In this document: piece after piece, positions 1-10,263 of the stretch
Layout of the letters: each line of letters begins with the position of its first letter
How positions within the stretch are numbered: position 1 is the stretch's first letter
Assembly (NCBI GenBank): GCA_029204225.1
Contig: CM055106.1
Span: 34,322,361 to 34,386,360, forward strand
Length of the DNA stretch: 64,000 nt
Source: Diphasiastrum complanatum
Lineage: Eukaryota > Streptophyta > Lycopodiopsida > Lycopodiales > Lycopodiaceae
Direction of reading: 5' to 3'
The notes under the pieces: model-generated
The model's database searches: none
What the model saw: only the letters and a program-made list of their open reading frames with translations
Told to the model about the DNA's origin: nothing
Made by a program: the position numbers and the translations under genes

Positions 1-829
1 TTACTCTTGATGATAGGACCAAGGAGGATCCATCTTTAAGGAAAGGTATTTTTGTTGGATATAGTGAGGTGACTAAAACCTACAAGGTTTACATTCCTTC
101 TACTAACAACGTGATTGTTGGTAGAAATGTAATTTTTGATGAGGGGAACATTCCAAAAGTGTCTTCAAGCATTTTAATGGTGATGTGGATGGATCTAACA
201 TTCTTGATATTGATGGAAAGGGTCCTACTTTGGATGGTGATGATGAAGGACCATCATCAAGTCAAAAGCCAAGGAGAACATCAAGGGAAAGACAAGTGCC
301 TTCAAGGCTCACTTATGATGAGAAGGATAAGCAAGTGGAAGTGACTCATTTTGCTTTTCTCACATCTTTTGGTGAATCTTCTTGTGTAGATGATGCTATG
401 CAAGTAGATAAATGTCTTCATGATTTTTCAGAAAATAATGGATCTGGAAAAGAGATATTATTCAATGACTTTGATGATCAAGTTGAAGATCAAGAGGTTG
501 ATCTCAAAGGGCTTCAGCAAGTCAAAAGGAAAGCTGGCAATTTGGAGCTAGACAAGAGCATCAAAGGAGAGTCAATTGGCAAAGATGTTATGGGTTTGTT
601 TTTGTAGGTTATTGAAGATTCAAGTAAGGTCAAAGGAGCAACAAGGAAGTGTTTTTTAATTTTACTGTACTTGTTATATCTCATGTTTGAGCAATTTCAT
701 GTGGATGTGTGCAAATTGTCAAGATATGGTAAAACTAGCTACATTGGTGAGCATCATTTTGATGTTGGTTGTACTAGAGTTCTTAGCTAGTTTTCCTGAT
801 GGAAATGAAGTTATTGGAGGTTCATTATA
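1..829 (+). pseudogene. RT-less Copia derivative (A-type): integrase C-terminus, linker and unknown 3' region
   Basis: The first ~170 bases encode the end of a Copia integrase (motif KGIFVGYSEVTKTYKVYIPS, then VIFDEG). An integrase-RT linker follows (QKPRRTSRERQVPSRLTYDE, about 265-325), and then an ORF to 607 with motifs THFAFLTSFGESSCVDDAMQ and DVMGLFL. In ordinary Copia elements the reverse transcriptase would start here, but no RT motif appears in any frame. About 500 bases from ~325 match 26240-26760 in the same order, so the RT-less arrangement is shared by two copies. The resemblance stops at ~829, where a minus-strand Copia begins. The 5' part lies outside the window. I do not recognise the segment that replaces RT. 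Confidence 0.7.
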
Positions 830-834
830 TTGTT

Positions 835-1171
835 GGATTATTCTCCTACTCCTGTCTCCTGCAAAATCTGAATTTGAAAAAACAATTAAAGTCATATCTT
901 CTCCTTTGTAGAATAATCCATAATCCAAGGTAGAAGATATATACCTCATGACTCTTTTAGCCAACTTCCAATGATATAGCTTTGGATCCTGCATGTGTTG
1001 ACTTAGCTTATGAACACAAAGGCTTAGATCAGGCCTAGTCACTATTAACCAAATAAGTGAGCCAATAAGACTCCTATAAAGAGTGATGTTCTCAAAGGAT
1101 TTTTCATCATCTTTCATAGGAACTTTTACAGTGTGCTCCATAGGTGTATCTATGCCTTTACAGTTTTCCAT
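835..1171 (-). pseudogene. Copia D RNase H-region fragment
   Basis: Translation contains TPMEHTVKVPMKDDEKSF, then YRSLIGSLIWLIVTRPDLS and KRVMRYISSTLDYGLFYKG, the standard connection between RT and RNase H in Copia polyproteins. NSDFAGD matches the first catalytic part of RNase H (usually SDADWAGD). The protein loses similarity near 835 and the rest of RNase H is absent. It continues the RT upstream at 1239-1979 after a frame change. Confidence 0.82.
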
Positions 1172-1238
1172 TTGAAATTCTTGAGCATGGAAAGTGCATA
1201 TCTACTTTGGCATATAAATGCATGACCTTTCCAAAATT

Positions 1239-1979
1239 CTATTTCAAGGCAAGAACTCCTAAGTCCTGCATCTTGAACTCAGTACCAAGTGCATGCTTAG
1301 TTTCTTCAACTAACTTCTCATTGTTTCCACAAAGAATGATATCATCTACATAGATGAGAAGAATAATTACAAAGTTATCTACAAGCTTAGAATACAGTGA
1401 AGGATCATATTCACTTAGACAAAATCTGAGTGATATGAGATAGGAGTTGAGCCTTGCATACCAAGACCTTGGTGCCTGTTTCAGTCCATACAAACTCTTG
1501 AACAAAAGACAAACTTTTGATTCATCACCTTCCTTAGCAAAACTTGGAGGCTGCTCCATGTGAATCTCCTCCTCAAGGTAACCATTGAGAATTGCATTAG
1601 AAACATCAAGCTGGAACATACTCCATTTGTGAAAACATGCAAGAGATATGAGTATTCGAATTGTTACCATCTTTGCAACTAGTGCAAAGGTGTCTTCATA
1701 GTCAAGACCTTTGATCTGTGAGTAGCCTTTGGCACAAAGCCTTCTTTTATACTTATTGATAGATCTATCATGATTATACTTGATTCTGAATACCCACTTA
1801 CATCCAATCACATGCATGTTGTTTGGTGGCTTCACAAGCTCCCGTGTGTTGCTTGACATCAAGGCTTCAAACTCTTGGGTCATTGTTTCAACCCACTCCT
1901 TGGATTGAAGAGCTTTTTGGACATGTTTAGGCTCTTCATCTGATATGAAGAGAGCATGATAGGAAGTTTCACCTTCCAC
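1239..1979 (-). pseudogene. Copia D reverse transcriptase
   Basis: A 246-residue open stretch with the Copia RT (RVT_2) signature: KWVFRIKYNHDRSINKYKRR, AKGYSQIKGLDYEDTFA, FQLDVSNAILNGYLEEEI, SLYGLKQAPRSWYARLN and the catalytic YVDDIIL near residue 215. This enzyme copies the element RNA into DNA in cytoplasmic particles. Some usually conserved residues are altered (for example ARLVAKGY appears as RRLCAKGY). The frame ends within the MQDLG motif and resumes in another frame at 1171. It is the most intact RT in the window. Confidence 0.9.
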
Positions 1980-2167
1980 TTGCCTTCCTTCTTCATCATA
2001 TGTGAGCCTCCTTGGCTCAGATCTTGCTCTTGTAGATCTTCTGGAGTGGTAGCTTGAATTTGCTACTCCTCAAGCCTCGACCTCGCCTCTTCTTGAGCAG
2101 CATCAAGATTGATGATTGTAGATCTTGCATGAGTCTCCTTGATCCGTGTATCATCCAAGTTAAAATT

Positions 2168-3401
2168 CTAGTCTTCATGGAAGATCGCATCTCTACTAAC
2201 AACATTCTTGTCAATAGAGGATAAATAAACTTTGTATGCTTTTTTGGTAGATGCATATTCTACAAAAATTCCTTTTACAGCACTAGGATCTTCCTTCTTC
2301 CTAGTTTCTAGAGGCACAAGCACAAAGCATACATAGCCAAAAATCCTAAGATGATCTACCTTAGGTTTTTTTTTTATACAACATCTCAAATGGTGTCTTT
2401 CCTCCTATTGCAAGATTTGGAAGCCTATTACAAAGATAGTTTGCACATGCAACTGCCTCTCCCCAAAATTCTTTAGGCAGAGAAGCTTATAGCCTAATAG
2501 GTAGTGCACATTCACACAAAGTTCCATTTTTTCTCTCATCAACTCCATTTTGCTGAGGAGTATATGAACAAGAAAACTCTCTTTGAATACCCTCTCTCTC
2601 ACAAAAGTCTTTAAACTTATTGGAGGTGTATTCTCCTCCACTATCTCTTCTCAAAACTTTCAACTTGAAAGGAAACTGCTTTTCTACATAAGCTTTGAAA
2701 GTAAGAAAAACATCATAGACCATGGGTTTAGAAGATAGCATATAGATCCAAGAATATCTTGTATAATCATCTACAAAGGAAACAAAGCAGTTTGCTCCTC
2801 CTTTGCTCTTAGTTGATGAGAAATGAACATCAGAGTGCATAAGTTCAAATGGTTGCTTTGTCTTGATACTTGATCTAGAAAAAGGCCTTCTATGTGATTT
2901 TGCCAGCACACAAGCTTCACAAGGTAGAAGCTCCTTTGACAATGTCTTTGGTAGTCCAACATCTTTTCCTTCCTTGACCATAGATTGCATGGCTTTGATA
3001 TTGGGATGTCCCAATCTCTTATGCCACAGATCCTCCTGAAGACCCTTGATCTCATAAGTAATATCTGAAATGTTAGCACTCTCCCTAGAATCTAGTTTGT
3101 ACAACTTACCAATTCTAGATCCTCTAGCAATAACTTCATTTTCTCTTGAGATTATACACTTGTCAACTTGAAACTTGACATCCAATCCACTATCAAACAA
3201 CTGTCCTACACTAATGAGATTCTTAGTCAATCTAGGTACATACAGTATGTCATGTAAGCAGAAAGATTTTGATGATGATGCATGCAATGTAATACTACAT
3301 ATTCCTTCAATTCTACACTCTGCATCATTAGTAGTATAGATTGATCTTTTTGCACCTAGATAAGACATGAGATTAGTGAAAGAGTTTCTAGAACTAGACA
3401 T
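2168..3401 (-). pseudogene. Copia D GAG-pre-integrase and integrase
   Basis: From 3401 downward the protein shows the protease tail, then LWHKRLGHPNIKAMQSM (GAG-pre-integrase, His of the zinc site), CEACVLAKSHRRPF, and the integrase core with HSDVHF, FVDDYTRYSWIY, RRDSGGEYTSNKF and the Glu of NGVDERKNGTL, so D, D and E are all present. An in-frame TAA near 2488 interrupts it, after which SLPKEFWGEAVACANYL continues. A frame change at the T-run near 2370 leads to the C-terminal part (KKPKVDHLRIFGYVCFV, KGIFVEYASTKKAYKVYLSS). The 3' DNA joining function is therefore broken. Confidence 0.88.
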
Positions 3402-3612
3402 ATGGGAACTAGCCCACTATCTATCCACCAGACTTCTTCATTCTTAAAAGGAAAAGATGAAAAAATAGACATCATTAATGAATCCTTTCTTTCACTCTCA
3501 ACACCCTCACACTCATCCTCATTAGTAAGATTAGCTTGTTTAGATTGGTTCTTCTTCTTGAAACAGTTTGATGCATAGTGTCATTTCTTGCCACAGAAAA
3601 AACACATCTCAA
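3402..3612 (-). pseudogene. Copia D zinc knuckle and protease active site, broken
   Basis: On the minus strand CFFCGKK, a TGA stop at 3581-3583, then HYASNC reproduces a CX2CX4HX4C knuckle in which the usual Gly codon has become a stop. Downstream, WWIDSG followed by ASSHMSSSRNS in a shifted frame gives the aspartic protease active site, with a one-base deletion just after the DSG triplet (near 3410). Upstream of the knuckle no gag protein is recognisable, so gag has been deleted. Confidence 0.75.
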
Positions 3613-4310
3613 TCTAGGATCTAACACTGATGTTGATCCAACCTATGAAATCTAGCAACAAATGTGAGAACAAATTCTCAACACAAAAAATCAATCTATC
3701 TTGAATTTGGATCTTGCTTCAGTCACAAAAAAGAAGCACATGCAAGCGCAAGAAGTCTATCTTTCCCACGAGTTTCAAAGTATTGATAAACTCTCTAGGA
3801 ACTTACTTTCAACTCAAACACAGTAATATGTGTGAAGTGAAAAGTCTAAGACCTCAGAACACTCACTTCTATCCAATTCTACATGATTGACAGTGAAAAA
3901 TGATGAAAATGGTGAAAAAGACAGATGTGTGCTCACTTTGGCATATCCCACGAGTTGAGAACCCTATCAAACTCTCTAATTGCCTAAAACTCTCCAAAAA
4001 AAACAAATCAGATTGATTAGAAACTCGAGCAACACATTCTACTCTTCAATACCTATCCAACAAGCTATAGAACATCAAATTTGGATCATTCCTTGAGAAG
4101 TAGCACTCGTTAATAAGGGCTGATTTCACATGTGTGAGCTCTCTGTTCGTACAGAGCTCCGCTGGATCAGATCAGCCTTGATTTGATCCACTTATGATCC
4201 ACAGATTGCTTGTTTCTCAGCGAGTTTGAATCCCTCTCCCAAATTCGAGTTCGTGCAAGCAAAAACACTGATGATTTGATGTATACACCCTCACCTCTTC
4301 AAAGCATGAA
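3613..4310 (-). other. Copia D leader region, no gene
   Basis: About 700 bases between the zinc-knuckle remnant and the primer-binding site. No gag-like protein is seen on the minus strand. The stretch is AT-rich with scattered stops and is best read as the untranslated leader plus degraded DNA of element D. Confidence 0.5.
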
Positions 4311-4322
4311 GCTCTAATACCA
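4311..4322 (-). promoter_or_regulatory. tRNA primer-binding site of Copia D
   Basis: On the minus strand TGGTATTAGAGC follows the LTR end directly. It differs at one base from the initiator-Met tRNA complement TGGTATCAGAGC. Confidence 0.85.
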
Positions 4323-5034
4323 TGTGAAGTTTTTAGCACGTGTGAACTTCACCACACACCCTACAAGATCTTACTGAGGTGTTGTGATTGCACAAGATTG
4401 ATCAGAGAACAGTATATTTGAAAAATCTATGACAAGAGCACAATGGCATACATCAGATGAAAAAATCTAACTCCTCACTATGAGAAATGAATGTCAGAAA
4501 TAATTCTAAGTGTTCGGTATGGAAAAAAGAGGCTGCTCTCGGGTAGAGAGAGAAAATCAATCATGAAAAACTCGGGTAGAGAGAGAATGAGTCCAAAACA
4601 CCAAAATCTCATTATTCACAATATGGCAAAATATGCCAAGCTTTCCCTACATGAGAGAGACTCGAATTTCTATAGTGGAGTTGCATGGAAAGTCCACTTA
4701 ACTGAACTAATTCACCTACCAGAGATCCACATGTGTAACTGCATGCATGTATGTTGCATGTACTGCATGTCAACTCATAAAACTGCCTAGACATGTGTAG
4801 ATCCACTTTGCATGGTGCATGCACTGATTGCATGTGGCTTGCATGCATACAGTATGACATTGCATGCTATCTAAACTTCTGTATGTCATCAAGATTAACT
4901 CAAATCCGAGCTATACTAGAAGGTTATGTGCTCAATTCACATACTTTTTATATACAACATGAAATTTAGTGGAAATTACCATGGACATGGCCCCAAACTC
5001 GAGATAGGAAGATAATATTTTAATAATCTTCACA
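4323..5034 (-). repeat. 5' LTR of Copia D
   Basis: A 712-bp LTR bounded by perfect inverted ends TGTGAAG and CTTCACA, abutting the primer-binding site on the internal side. No partner 3' LTR exists in the window because the element is truncated. The outer flank on the plus strand is atagt. The middle (about 4740-4865) is crowded with GCATG/CATGC motifs. Confidence 0.82.
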
Positions 5035-5452
5035 ATAGTTCTAAAAGCTAGAAATGTACATTTTTTGAAGGGTTTTGGCTTTAGGAATTGTACCAAATCT
5101 TGCCAGTGACAACTTCAAATCCTTGAAGTTTTAAATTTGCAATATTTATTTATAGGACCACCATAATGAGTCATGGTAACAAGTAGCACGGTAGGATTTT
5201 TCTTACCTTTGGCCTCAACCACCCATCAATACTTTGTAAAACATTGACAGATATTGATAGGCCAATTGTTGAAATTCACATTTTACCACTACTTTTTTTA
5301 TCTGTAAGTCTTTCAATGGTTTAAAGTCAATTAGTTTTAGTTATAAATTTCAAGTTTTAAGGTTTTATTCTACCTTTTTATTGATTTCATGAAAATCATA
5401 TGCATTTTTTATAAGGTTGGTTTCAAAATTTTCTATGAGCATTGTTTACGTA

Positions 5453-5551
5453 TTATGGAAGGATCCGGGCAAAAGGGCCTCGCCCAGATTTTTTTGGTAA
5501 GCCGAATCGGGCAAAATGGCCTTTGCCCGGCTCCTTCCATTGCATAATGGA
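5453..5551. repeat. imperfect inverted repeat with CCGGGCAAA arms
   Basis: The left arm runs attatggaaggatccgggc and continues aaaagggcc. The right arm ggcctttgcccgg followed by ctccttccattgcataat is its near reverse complement. The ~100-bp unit could fold into a long hairpin. It resembles a small foldback or MITE-like insertion, but no target duplication was confirmed. Confidence 0.55.
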
Positions 5552-5857
5552 TACCTGATTTTTAGAAGCACATTACAAAGCATAATAGGCAGGTTTGACT
5601 TTTATTGACCAACACAAATGTGCCACATGGCAACTGTATGGAATTTGTACGGACAGGCCAAAAAAATAGCAAAATCTGCCTTTGAAAAAAAACACACTCA
5701 TTTTTTGCTTTTTAATTTATTTGAAAATGGGCATAATATGCCACAGCATCCATTACGATCAAGGATTTTGTGCATCAATTGTGTTATAGGGTTTAGTTAG
5801 CAGGGGCTAGAGTGGGAGCAAACAGGCAGCGGGCTGGAGATGGCGGAAGGGCGCTTT

Positions 5858-6050
5858 TAGCGAGAGGTTCCTGCTTCTGTGGGATCTCGCTTCCTCTTTG
5901 GGAGCTTGCTTTGGTAATAGGGAGAAGTCTGCTCTTTTTCTTTATCGCTTCCAACTTATGTAAAGTGAGTGGATCCTGTTGCTGTGCGATCTGCTTCCTC
6001 TGTGGGAGCATTCGTTGGTAAAGGGAAAAGTCTGCCCTTTTTCTTTCTTG
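5858..6050. repeat. two-copy imperfect tandem duplication
   Basis: The segment with ctgtgggatctcgcttcctc, tgggagcttgctttggtaat and tctgctctttttcttt recurs about 115 bases later as ctgtgcgatctgcttcctc, tgggagcattcgttggtaa and tctgcccttttt. The copies are diverged. Confidence 0.5.
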
Positions 6051-6509
6051 CTTCGAGCGTCCCCAGCGCTCCTCTGTGTCCTTCCCGCTGTGTTTTTCAA
6101 TACAACGCTCACAGATTGACTTGCAAAGCCTCTTTCGTGCTGGGCCAGCCTCTGTTCTATCTCTCTTCTGCGCTCCTTATGTGTCCTTCCCTTTCTTTCA
6201 CAAAGGCTGAAATCTTGTTAGTCTTTTTATAGGTACCTATGAAAATCTCAATTCATTTAAATATGAAAAAGGACTAACTCTGCCCCTTCTCTCTCAGCAT
6301 GTTTTTGAACACTATTTTGTTGTTTTGATGTTCCTTTGGGATGGCCTTTTGCTTCAATAGCTACAACTCCTTGATCGTGACTGCTGACTTCTTCCTTTTG
6401 CTTTCTTGAGCTACTCTCTTTCTGAGCCCATTTCGTTTTGATTCTGTTGTCTCTGGGCGGTTGTTTCTCGATGGCATATCACAAGCCTTCTCGTGGCTAA
6501 AACCGTTTT

Positions 6510-7128
6510 ATGTCTCGTTCTCCTCCTAATATGTTTTCCCATCGTGTCAATAAGGATGTCCATATTCCGGCCCTTATTAGTGCCCGTAATAATCTGCCTA
6601 TACGCTCAAGAGGTCTTCTCCCCACTCCCCATGCAGTCATTCGTTCCTTGAGCTTTGCAGAGGTCCTCAAGGACAGACCCTCCAAACCGTCTTCCCTTTC
6701 CTCTTTGGAAAAATAATGAGACCTGAAAAAAGTTAGTGTTACTATGGATCCCGTCAACTCCTCAGCTGGTTGTCTTGTCAGTTTCGAATCAAGTGGCTGC
6801 TAATTGCTTTCCGCTTCATTTAAGCCTTAAGTAAGATGGTTTTTTCCTGCTAAATTTAAATGCCTACTTTATGGCCTCCCCTCTAATCTTGGAGAGGTAG
6901 TCGACATCCAGGATGACTTCAACTCTCATTTCTCCCCCAATATCAAAGCGTGCATTCATTGGAAGCTGGATACTACCCCTCCATCCGAGCTCAATATTTT
7001 TGATGGTGATAGTTTTTTTGAGCAATCTATTCATTTTGGTTCTCTACCCTCTTTTTGCTCTTCCTACAGAAGCCATTCTCCTTGCTCTCGTGTAAGCAAT
7101 TCTTGCTCTCCTTTCGTCACTGATTTTC
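6510..7128 (+). pseudogene. unrecognised degraded ORF
   Basis: One reading direction stays largely open for ~600 bases with a few stops. It encodes SFAEVLKDRPSKPSSLSSLE, CLLYGLPSNLGEVVDIQDDF and HWKLDTTPPSELNIFDGDS. The SFAEVLK-type motif recalls the start of plant LINE ORF1 proteins, but this is weak and no zinc knuckle or RT is present. It ends where the Copia E gag begins in the opposite direction. A decayed non-LTR element or host gene piece are both possible. Confidence 0.25.
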
Positions 7129-7137
7129 AAACTGTCA

Positions 7138-7587
7138 TTAATAAGAAGATCTTACCAACAAAAGTAGAAGGCTCACGTTGATCTTCACCCTTTGACCACC
7201 TGTTGCTTGAAGCCTAAACTCTTCGTTCACCAAAATCTCTTGCAAATCCACCATACTTGGCAAATTTTTTTGAATATCAAAACTTTGAACAAGTTTAGCA
7301 TGATTATCCAACAAGCCATTTTTTAACTTAAACAAGTTCTCTCTCCTTAATGCTTTCAACAATACACGCTAACTCATCATTGAATGCTTTAACCCTCAAA
7401 ACAAAAGCATGAGAACTTTCATCCTTCTTTTGCATACTTGAAAAGATTTGTCTTTTTAGGGTTAGAACCCTAGATGTAGACTTGGACTCATAAAGCTTCT
7501 TCAAAGCCTCCCAAGCCTCACTTGATGAAGTACACTTACTAACTTCTTTAAGAAGTTCATTATTCACATTCATCTTGATAATGTGTA
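7138..7587 (-). pseudogene. Copia E gag, C-terminal part
   Basis: Minus-strand protein with NVNNELLKEVSKCTSSSEAW, EALKKLYESKSTSRVLTLKR and FVLRVKAFNDELACIVESIK, a typical Copia gag core (UBN2-type), then ENLFKLKNGL and DLQEILVNEEFRLQ in a second frame. Gag forms the particle that packages element RNA. It is separated from its N-terminal part at 10264-10453 by a nested Gypsy element. Zinc knuckle and pol are missing beyond ~7140. Confidence 0.85.
7583..7587. repeat. target site duplication GTGTA, left
   Basis: GTGTA here and at 10259-10263 flank the Gypsy insertion. Removing the element and one copy restores an open gag frame reading KNALH joined to IIKMNVNNE, which confirms both the duplication and the LTR borders. 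Confidence 0.9.
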
Positions 7588-8052
7588 AGTTACGGACTAC
7601 AGGATACAGGCCTACTGGGCTACTCTGCATATATTCCGCAGACGTCTTTACATTTACTGTTGGTTATGTATATATCTGGTTACGCATTTTATACTAGTCA
7701 TGTATAGGCCCCATAGCCTATTTATATGCTTATGACCCGCACTGGGTCCTTTTTTATGACATTGACTGGCCTTGGGCCCTTATTATATGGTTATATGTGG
7801 AGTGGGGGCCCGTAGGAGGGCACACTATTTTCCCTCCACATTTTGCCTCCCTTTACTTTTGAATTCCTATTTTAGGGTTCATTGGTAGGGTATTTATAGG
7901 GGCATTTGTACACTCATTTTGCAGATTATTGATTGGTATTGCTTGGGCTCTTCGTGGGAGAACCTATTGTCTTGTCTATTGCTTACAGGGCTTTAGTCTA
8001 TTGCTGTCTTTTATGCTTCATTGATTCAACACCTGAGATTTTGATCATAACT
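7588..8052 (+). repeat. 5' LTR of Gypsy element L
   Basis: 465 bp from AGTTACGGACTAC to GATCATAACT, with inverted ends AGTTA/TAACT. The primer site begins at the next base. It matches 9807-10258 apart from point changes and a ~13-base gap. A related LTR with the same termini lies at 60738-61180. Confidence 0.9.
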
Positions 8053-8064
8053 TGGTATCAGAGC
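8053..8064 (+). promoter_or_regulatory. tRNA primer-binding site of element L
   Basis: TGGTATCAGAGC, an exact initiator-Met tRNA complement, starts immediately after the LTR end. Confidence 0.93.
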
Positions 8065-8389
8065 ACTTTCCTGATTGCTGAATTTCAGATCTGATTTTTT
8101 GATTGGGTGCCCATTTTCCTTGCTGATTTTTCTCTCTTTGCTGAGGGCTTTCGTCTCTTTGCTTCAGCAACATTCAGCACAGTTTGGAGGAGGACCAACT
8201 CCCATCAGAGCATTTTCCTTGGTGGAGCTTTAGCAGATAGTTAGCGAAAGTACTTTCGCTAAATTTGGCGGCCGGAATTTTTTTTTTTTTTTTGGGGCAA
8301 ATTATTTCCGGCGCCCAAGTTCCAAATCCTTTTTCCTCTTTTTTTGAATCCTCCATTTGATTCAGGGAGAGGATTCTCAGCCATCTTTC

Positions 8390-8570
8390 CAGCATTGATT
8401 GGAGGCTGTCCAGCGCCCTACTTCATCACATTTTTCAGCCATTGTTCCAGCAGAGTTTCAGCCATATTTCAGTTTTGATTGGAGGTTGTCCATCGCCCTA
8501 TTTCATCACGTTTTCCACAGATTTCCAGCCATATTTTCAGCATTGATTGGAGGCTGTCCAGCGCCCACTT
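8390..8570 (+). repeat. three-copy tandem repeat in element L leader
   Basis: gattggaggctgtccagcgc occurs near 8397 and 8544, with a variant gattggaggttgtccatcgc near 8479. Each is preceded by ttccagc or similar. Spacing is ~82 and ~66 bases. Confidence 0.75.
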
Positions 8571-8735
8571 TCATTCTCCTTGTGGTCACATTTTCCAGCC
8601 AGCTCTTCGCACACGCTTGGAGCTCTATCGAGAGGTATCTTTGCTGGTTTTTCCTTGCTTTCCACACCTTTTCTTGACATTTGTCATTTCCTTTCTTGCT
8701 CTTAGTGTCGGTTGTGTACCTAAAGCGTATTTGGG

Positions 8736-9341
8736 GTGACGACAAAAGTCCGCTCCTCCGATATTAAGCTTTTCTTACACTCTCTTCACTTCATGCATTT
8801 CTTGACCATGGATACTTCCCCTACATCTTCTGAGCCTCGCATGCCGTCTTCCACTTACCTTGACGAAGTACGGCATGAATTCCGAGATCATCTTAGGGAA
8901 GCCATGAGTGATGTACGCACTGATTTACGCCAGGAGTTACGAAAGACGTTCACTGCTCTTTCTGTCCAGATTGCTACACTATCATTACAGTCCAATGTTT
9001 CTCCACTATCTCCACCTATTCCCCCACAGCGTACATTTCCACCACCCGAGACTCCTTCATCTTCTGGTCCTTTGCCACGAGACTTGAAGGATAAGGTTCA
9101 GCTTACTGTGTATTCTGGGTCATCCGATGGGAACGAACTCGAGAATTGGTATTCTAAGCTTGAGACCTACTTCCTTATGTTTCCTAAGACTGACATTCAG
9201 CGAATACATTTGGCTGCTTTACATTTGGAGGGCCGTGCTGCTACTTGGTGGCGCATGTTTCGCCAGACGGCTTCACACCCTGGCCTTGCTAGTTGGACAA
9301 CGTTTATTATAGCACTCCGCCTAGCTATGACTGATCCCTAG
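8736..9341 (+). pseudogene. Gypsy gag (element L)
   Basis: A 201-residue ORF. The N-terminal half has a charged helical stretch (YLDEVRHEFRDHLREAMSDV) and a proline-rich segment. The C-terminal half matches the retrotransposon gag domain: YSGSSDGNELENWYSKLETY, then IHLAALHLEGRAATWW and WTTFIIAL. The usual translated start is probably the internal Met of MDTSPTSSEPR. Instead of continuing to a zinc knuckle it stops at 9341, where a deletion joins it to RNase H sequence. Confidence 0.82.
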
Positions 9342-9640
9342 TGGCTTCGTATGAGCAGCGCTATTCCACTCATGAAAAAGAGTTGCTTGCTATCATTTTT
9401 GCTTTAATGAAGTAGCGTCATTATCTGTATCGTGTTCCGTTTGATGTTTTTACTGATCACCAGTCACTTCGTTATTTGTATACACAAAAGGATCTTAGTG
9501 ATCGTCAGTACCGTTGGCTTCAGTTTTTACAATCCTTTCATTTTGATATTCATTATAAGCCTGGTAAAAGTAACGCTGCTGCTGATGGTTTGTCTCGTTT
9601 ACCTGCTCTTACTTACTGTCTTGTTATACCCCTATCCTGG
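9342..9640 (+). pseudogene. Gypsy RNase H remnant (element L)
   Basis: Translation gives YEQRYSTHEKELLAIIFALM, a stop, then RHYLYRVPFDVFTDHQSLRY, RQYRWLQFLQSFHFDIHYKP and GKSNAAADGLSR. These are the closing motifs of Ty3/Gypsy RNase H. Protease, RT palm and the front of RNase H are deleted before it, and integrase is deleted after it. Confidence 0.88.
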
Positions 9641-9806
9641 CTGATCAGGCTCGATCACTTGCAGCTACCATTGCTTCTCGGGATGCTCCGGCTTCTCTTG
9701 ATGTTCCTTTCTCAGATGGGATATCTTGATGCAGTATTTTTCTCTGGCACTGGTTCTTATCTTATTTTGCCTACATTGGGGGGCAATGTTCTTTATAGCC
9801 AGGGAG

Positions 9807-10258
9807 AGTTACGGACTACAGGATACAGGCCTACTGGGCTACTCTGCATATATTCCACAGGCCTCTTTACATTTACTGTTGGTTATGTATATTTCTGGTT
9901 ACGCATTTTATATTAGTCATGTATAGGGTCCAGAGCCTTTTTATATGCTTATGACCCGCACTGGGTCCTTTTTTATGACATTGAATGGCCTTGGGCCTTT
10001 ATTATATGGTTATATGTGGAGTGGGGGCCCATAGGAGGGCGCACTATTTTTCCTCCCTTTACTTTTGAATTCCTATTTTAGGGTTCATTGGTAGGGTATT
10101 TATAGGGGCATTTGTACACTCATTTTGCATATTATTGATTGGTATTGCTTGGGCTCTTCGTGGGAGAACCGATTGTCTTGTCTATTGCTTGTAGGACTTT
10201 AGTCTATTGTTGTCTTTTATGCTTCATTGATTCAACACCTGAGATTTTGATCATAATT
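9807..10258 (+). repeat. 3' LTR of Gypsy element L
   Basis: 452 bp beginning AGTTACGGACTAC right after a purine-rich agccagggag tract, ending GATCATAATT, next to GTGTA at 10259-10263. Confidence 0.9.
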
Positions 10259-10263
10259 GTGTA

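Larger units (their letters stand above)
830..5034 (-). mobile_element. Copia LTR retrotransposon D, 3'-truncated
   Basis: Minus-strand Ty1/Copia element read right to left: 5' LTR (4323-5034), primer-binding site (4311-4322), long leader, zinc knuckle, protease, integrase, RT, RNase H. The order protease-integrase-RT-RNase H is diagnostic of Copia. Most of gag is missing between leader and zinc knuckle. The 3' end of RNase H, the polypurine tract and the 3' LTR are lost where an oppositely oriented A-type fragment begins near 830. Several stops and frameshifts show it is inactive. Confidence 0.88.
5035..6500. other. unassigned DNA with short repeats, no gene
   Basis: AT-rich to mixed DNA between Copia D and the ORF remnant at 6510. 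It holds an inverted repeat near 5453-5551 and an imperfect tandem duplication near 5858-6050. The short ORFs here are not convincing. Confidence 0.5.
7588..10258 (+). mobile_element. nested Gypsy deletion derivative (element L)
   Basis: A complete insertion of ~2.7 kb: LTR 7588-8052, primer site 8053-8064, leader with tandem repeats, Gypsy-type gag, RNase H remnant, purine-rich tract, LTR 9807-10258, flanked by GTGTA duplications. Protease, most of RT and integrase are absent, so it could only have moved with enzymes from a relative. It lies in the gag of Copia E in opposite orientation and is therefore younger than E. Confidence 0.9.
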
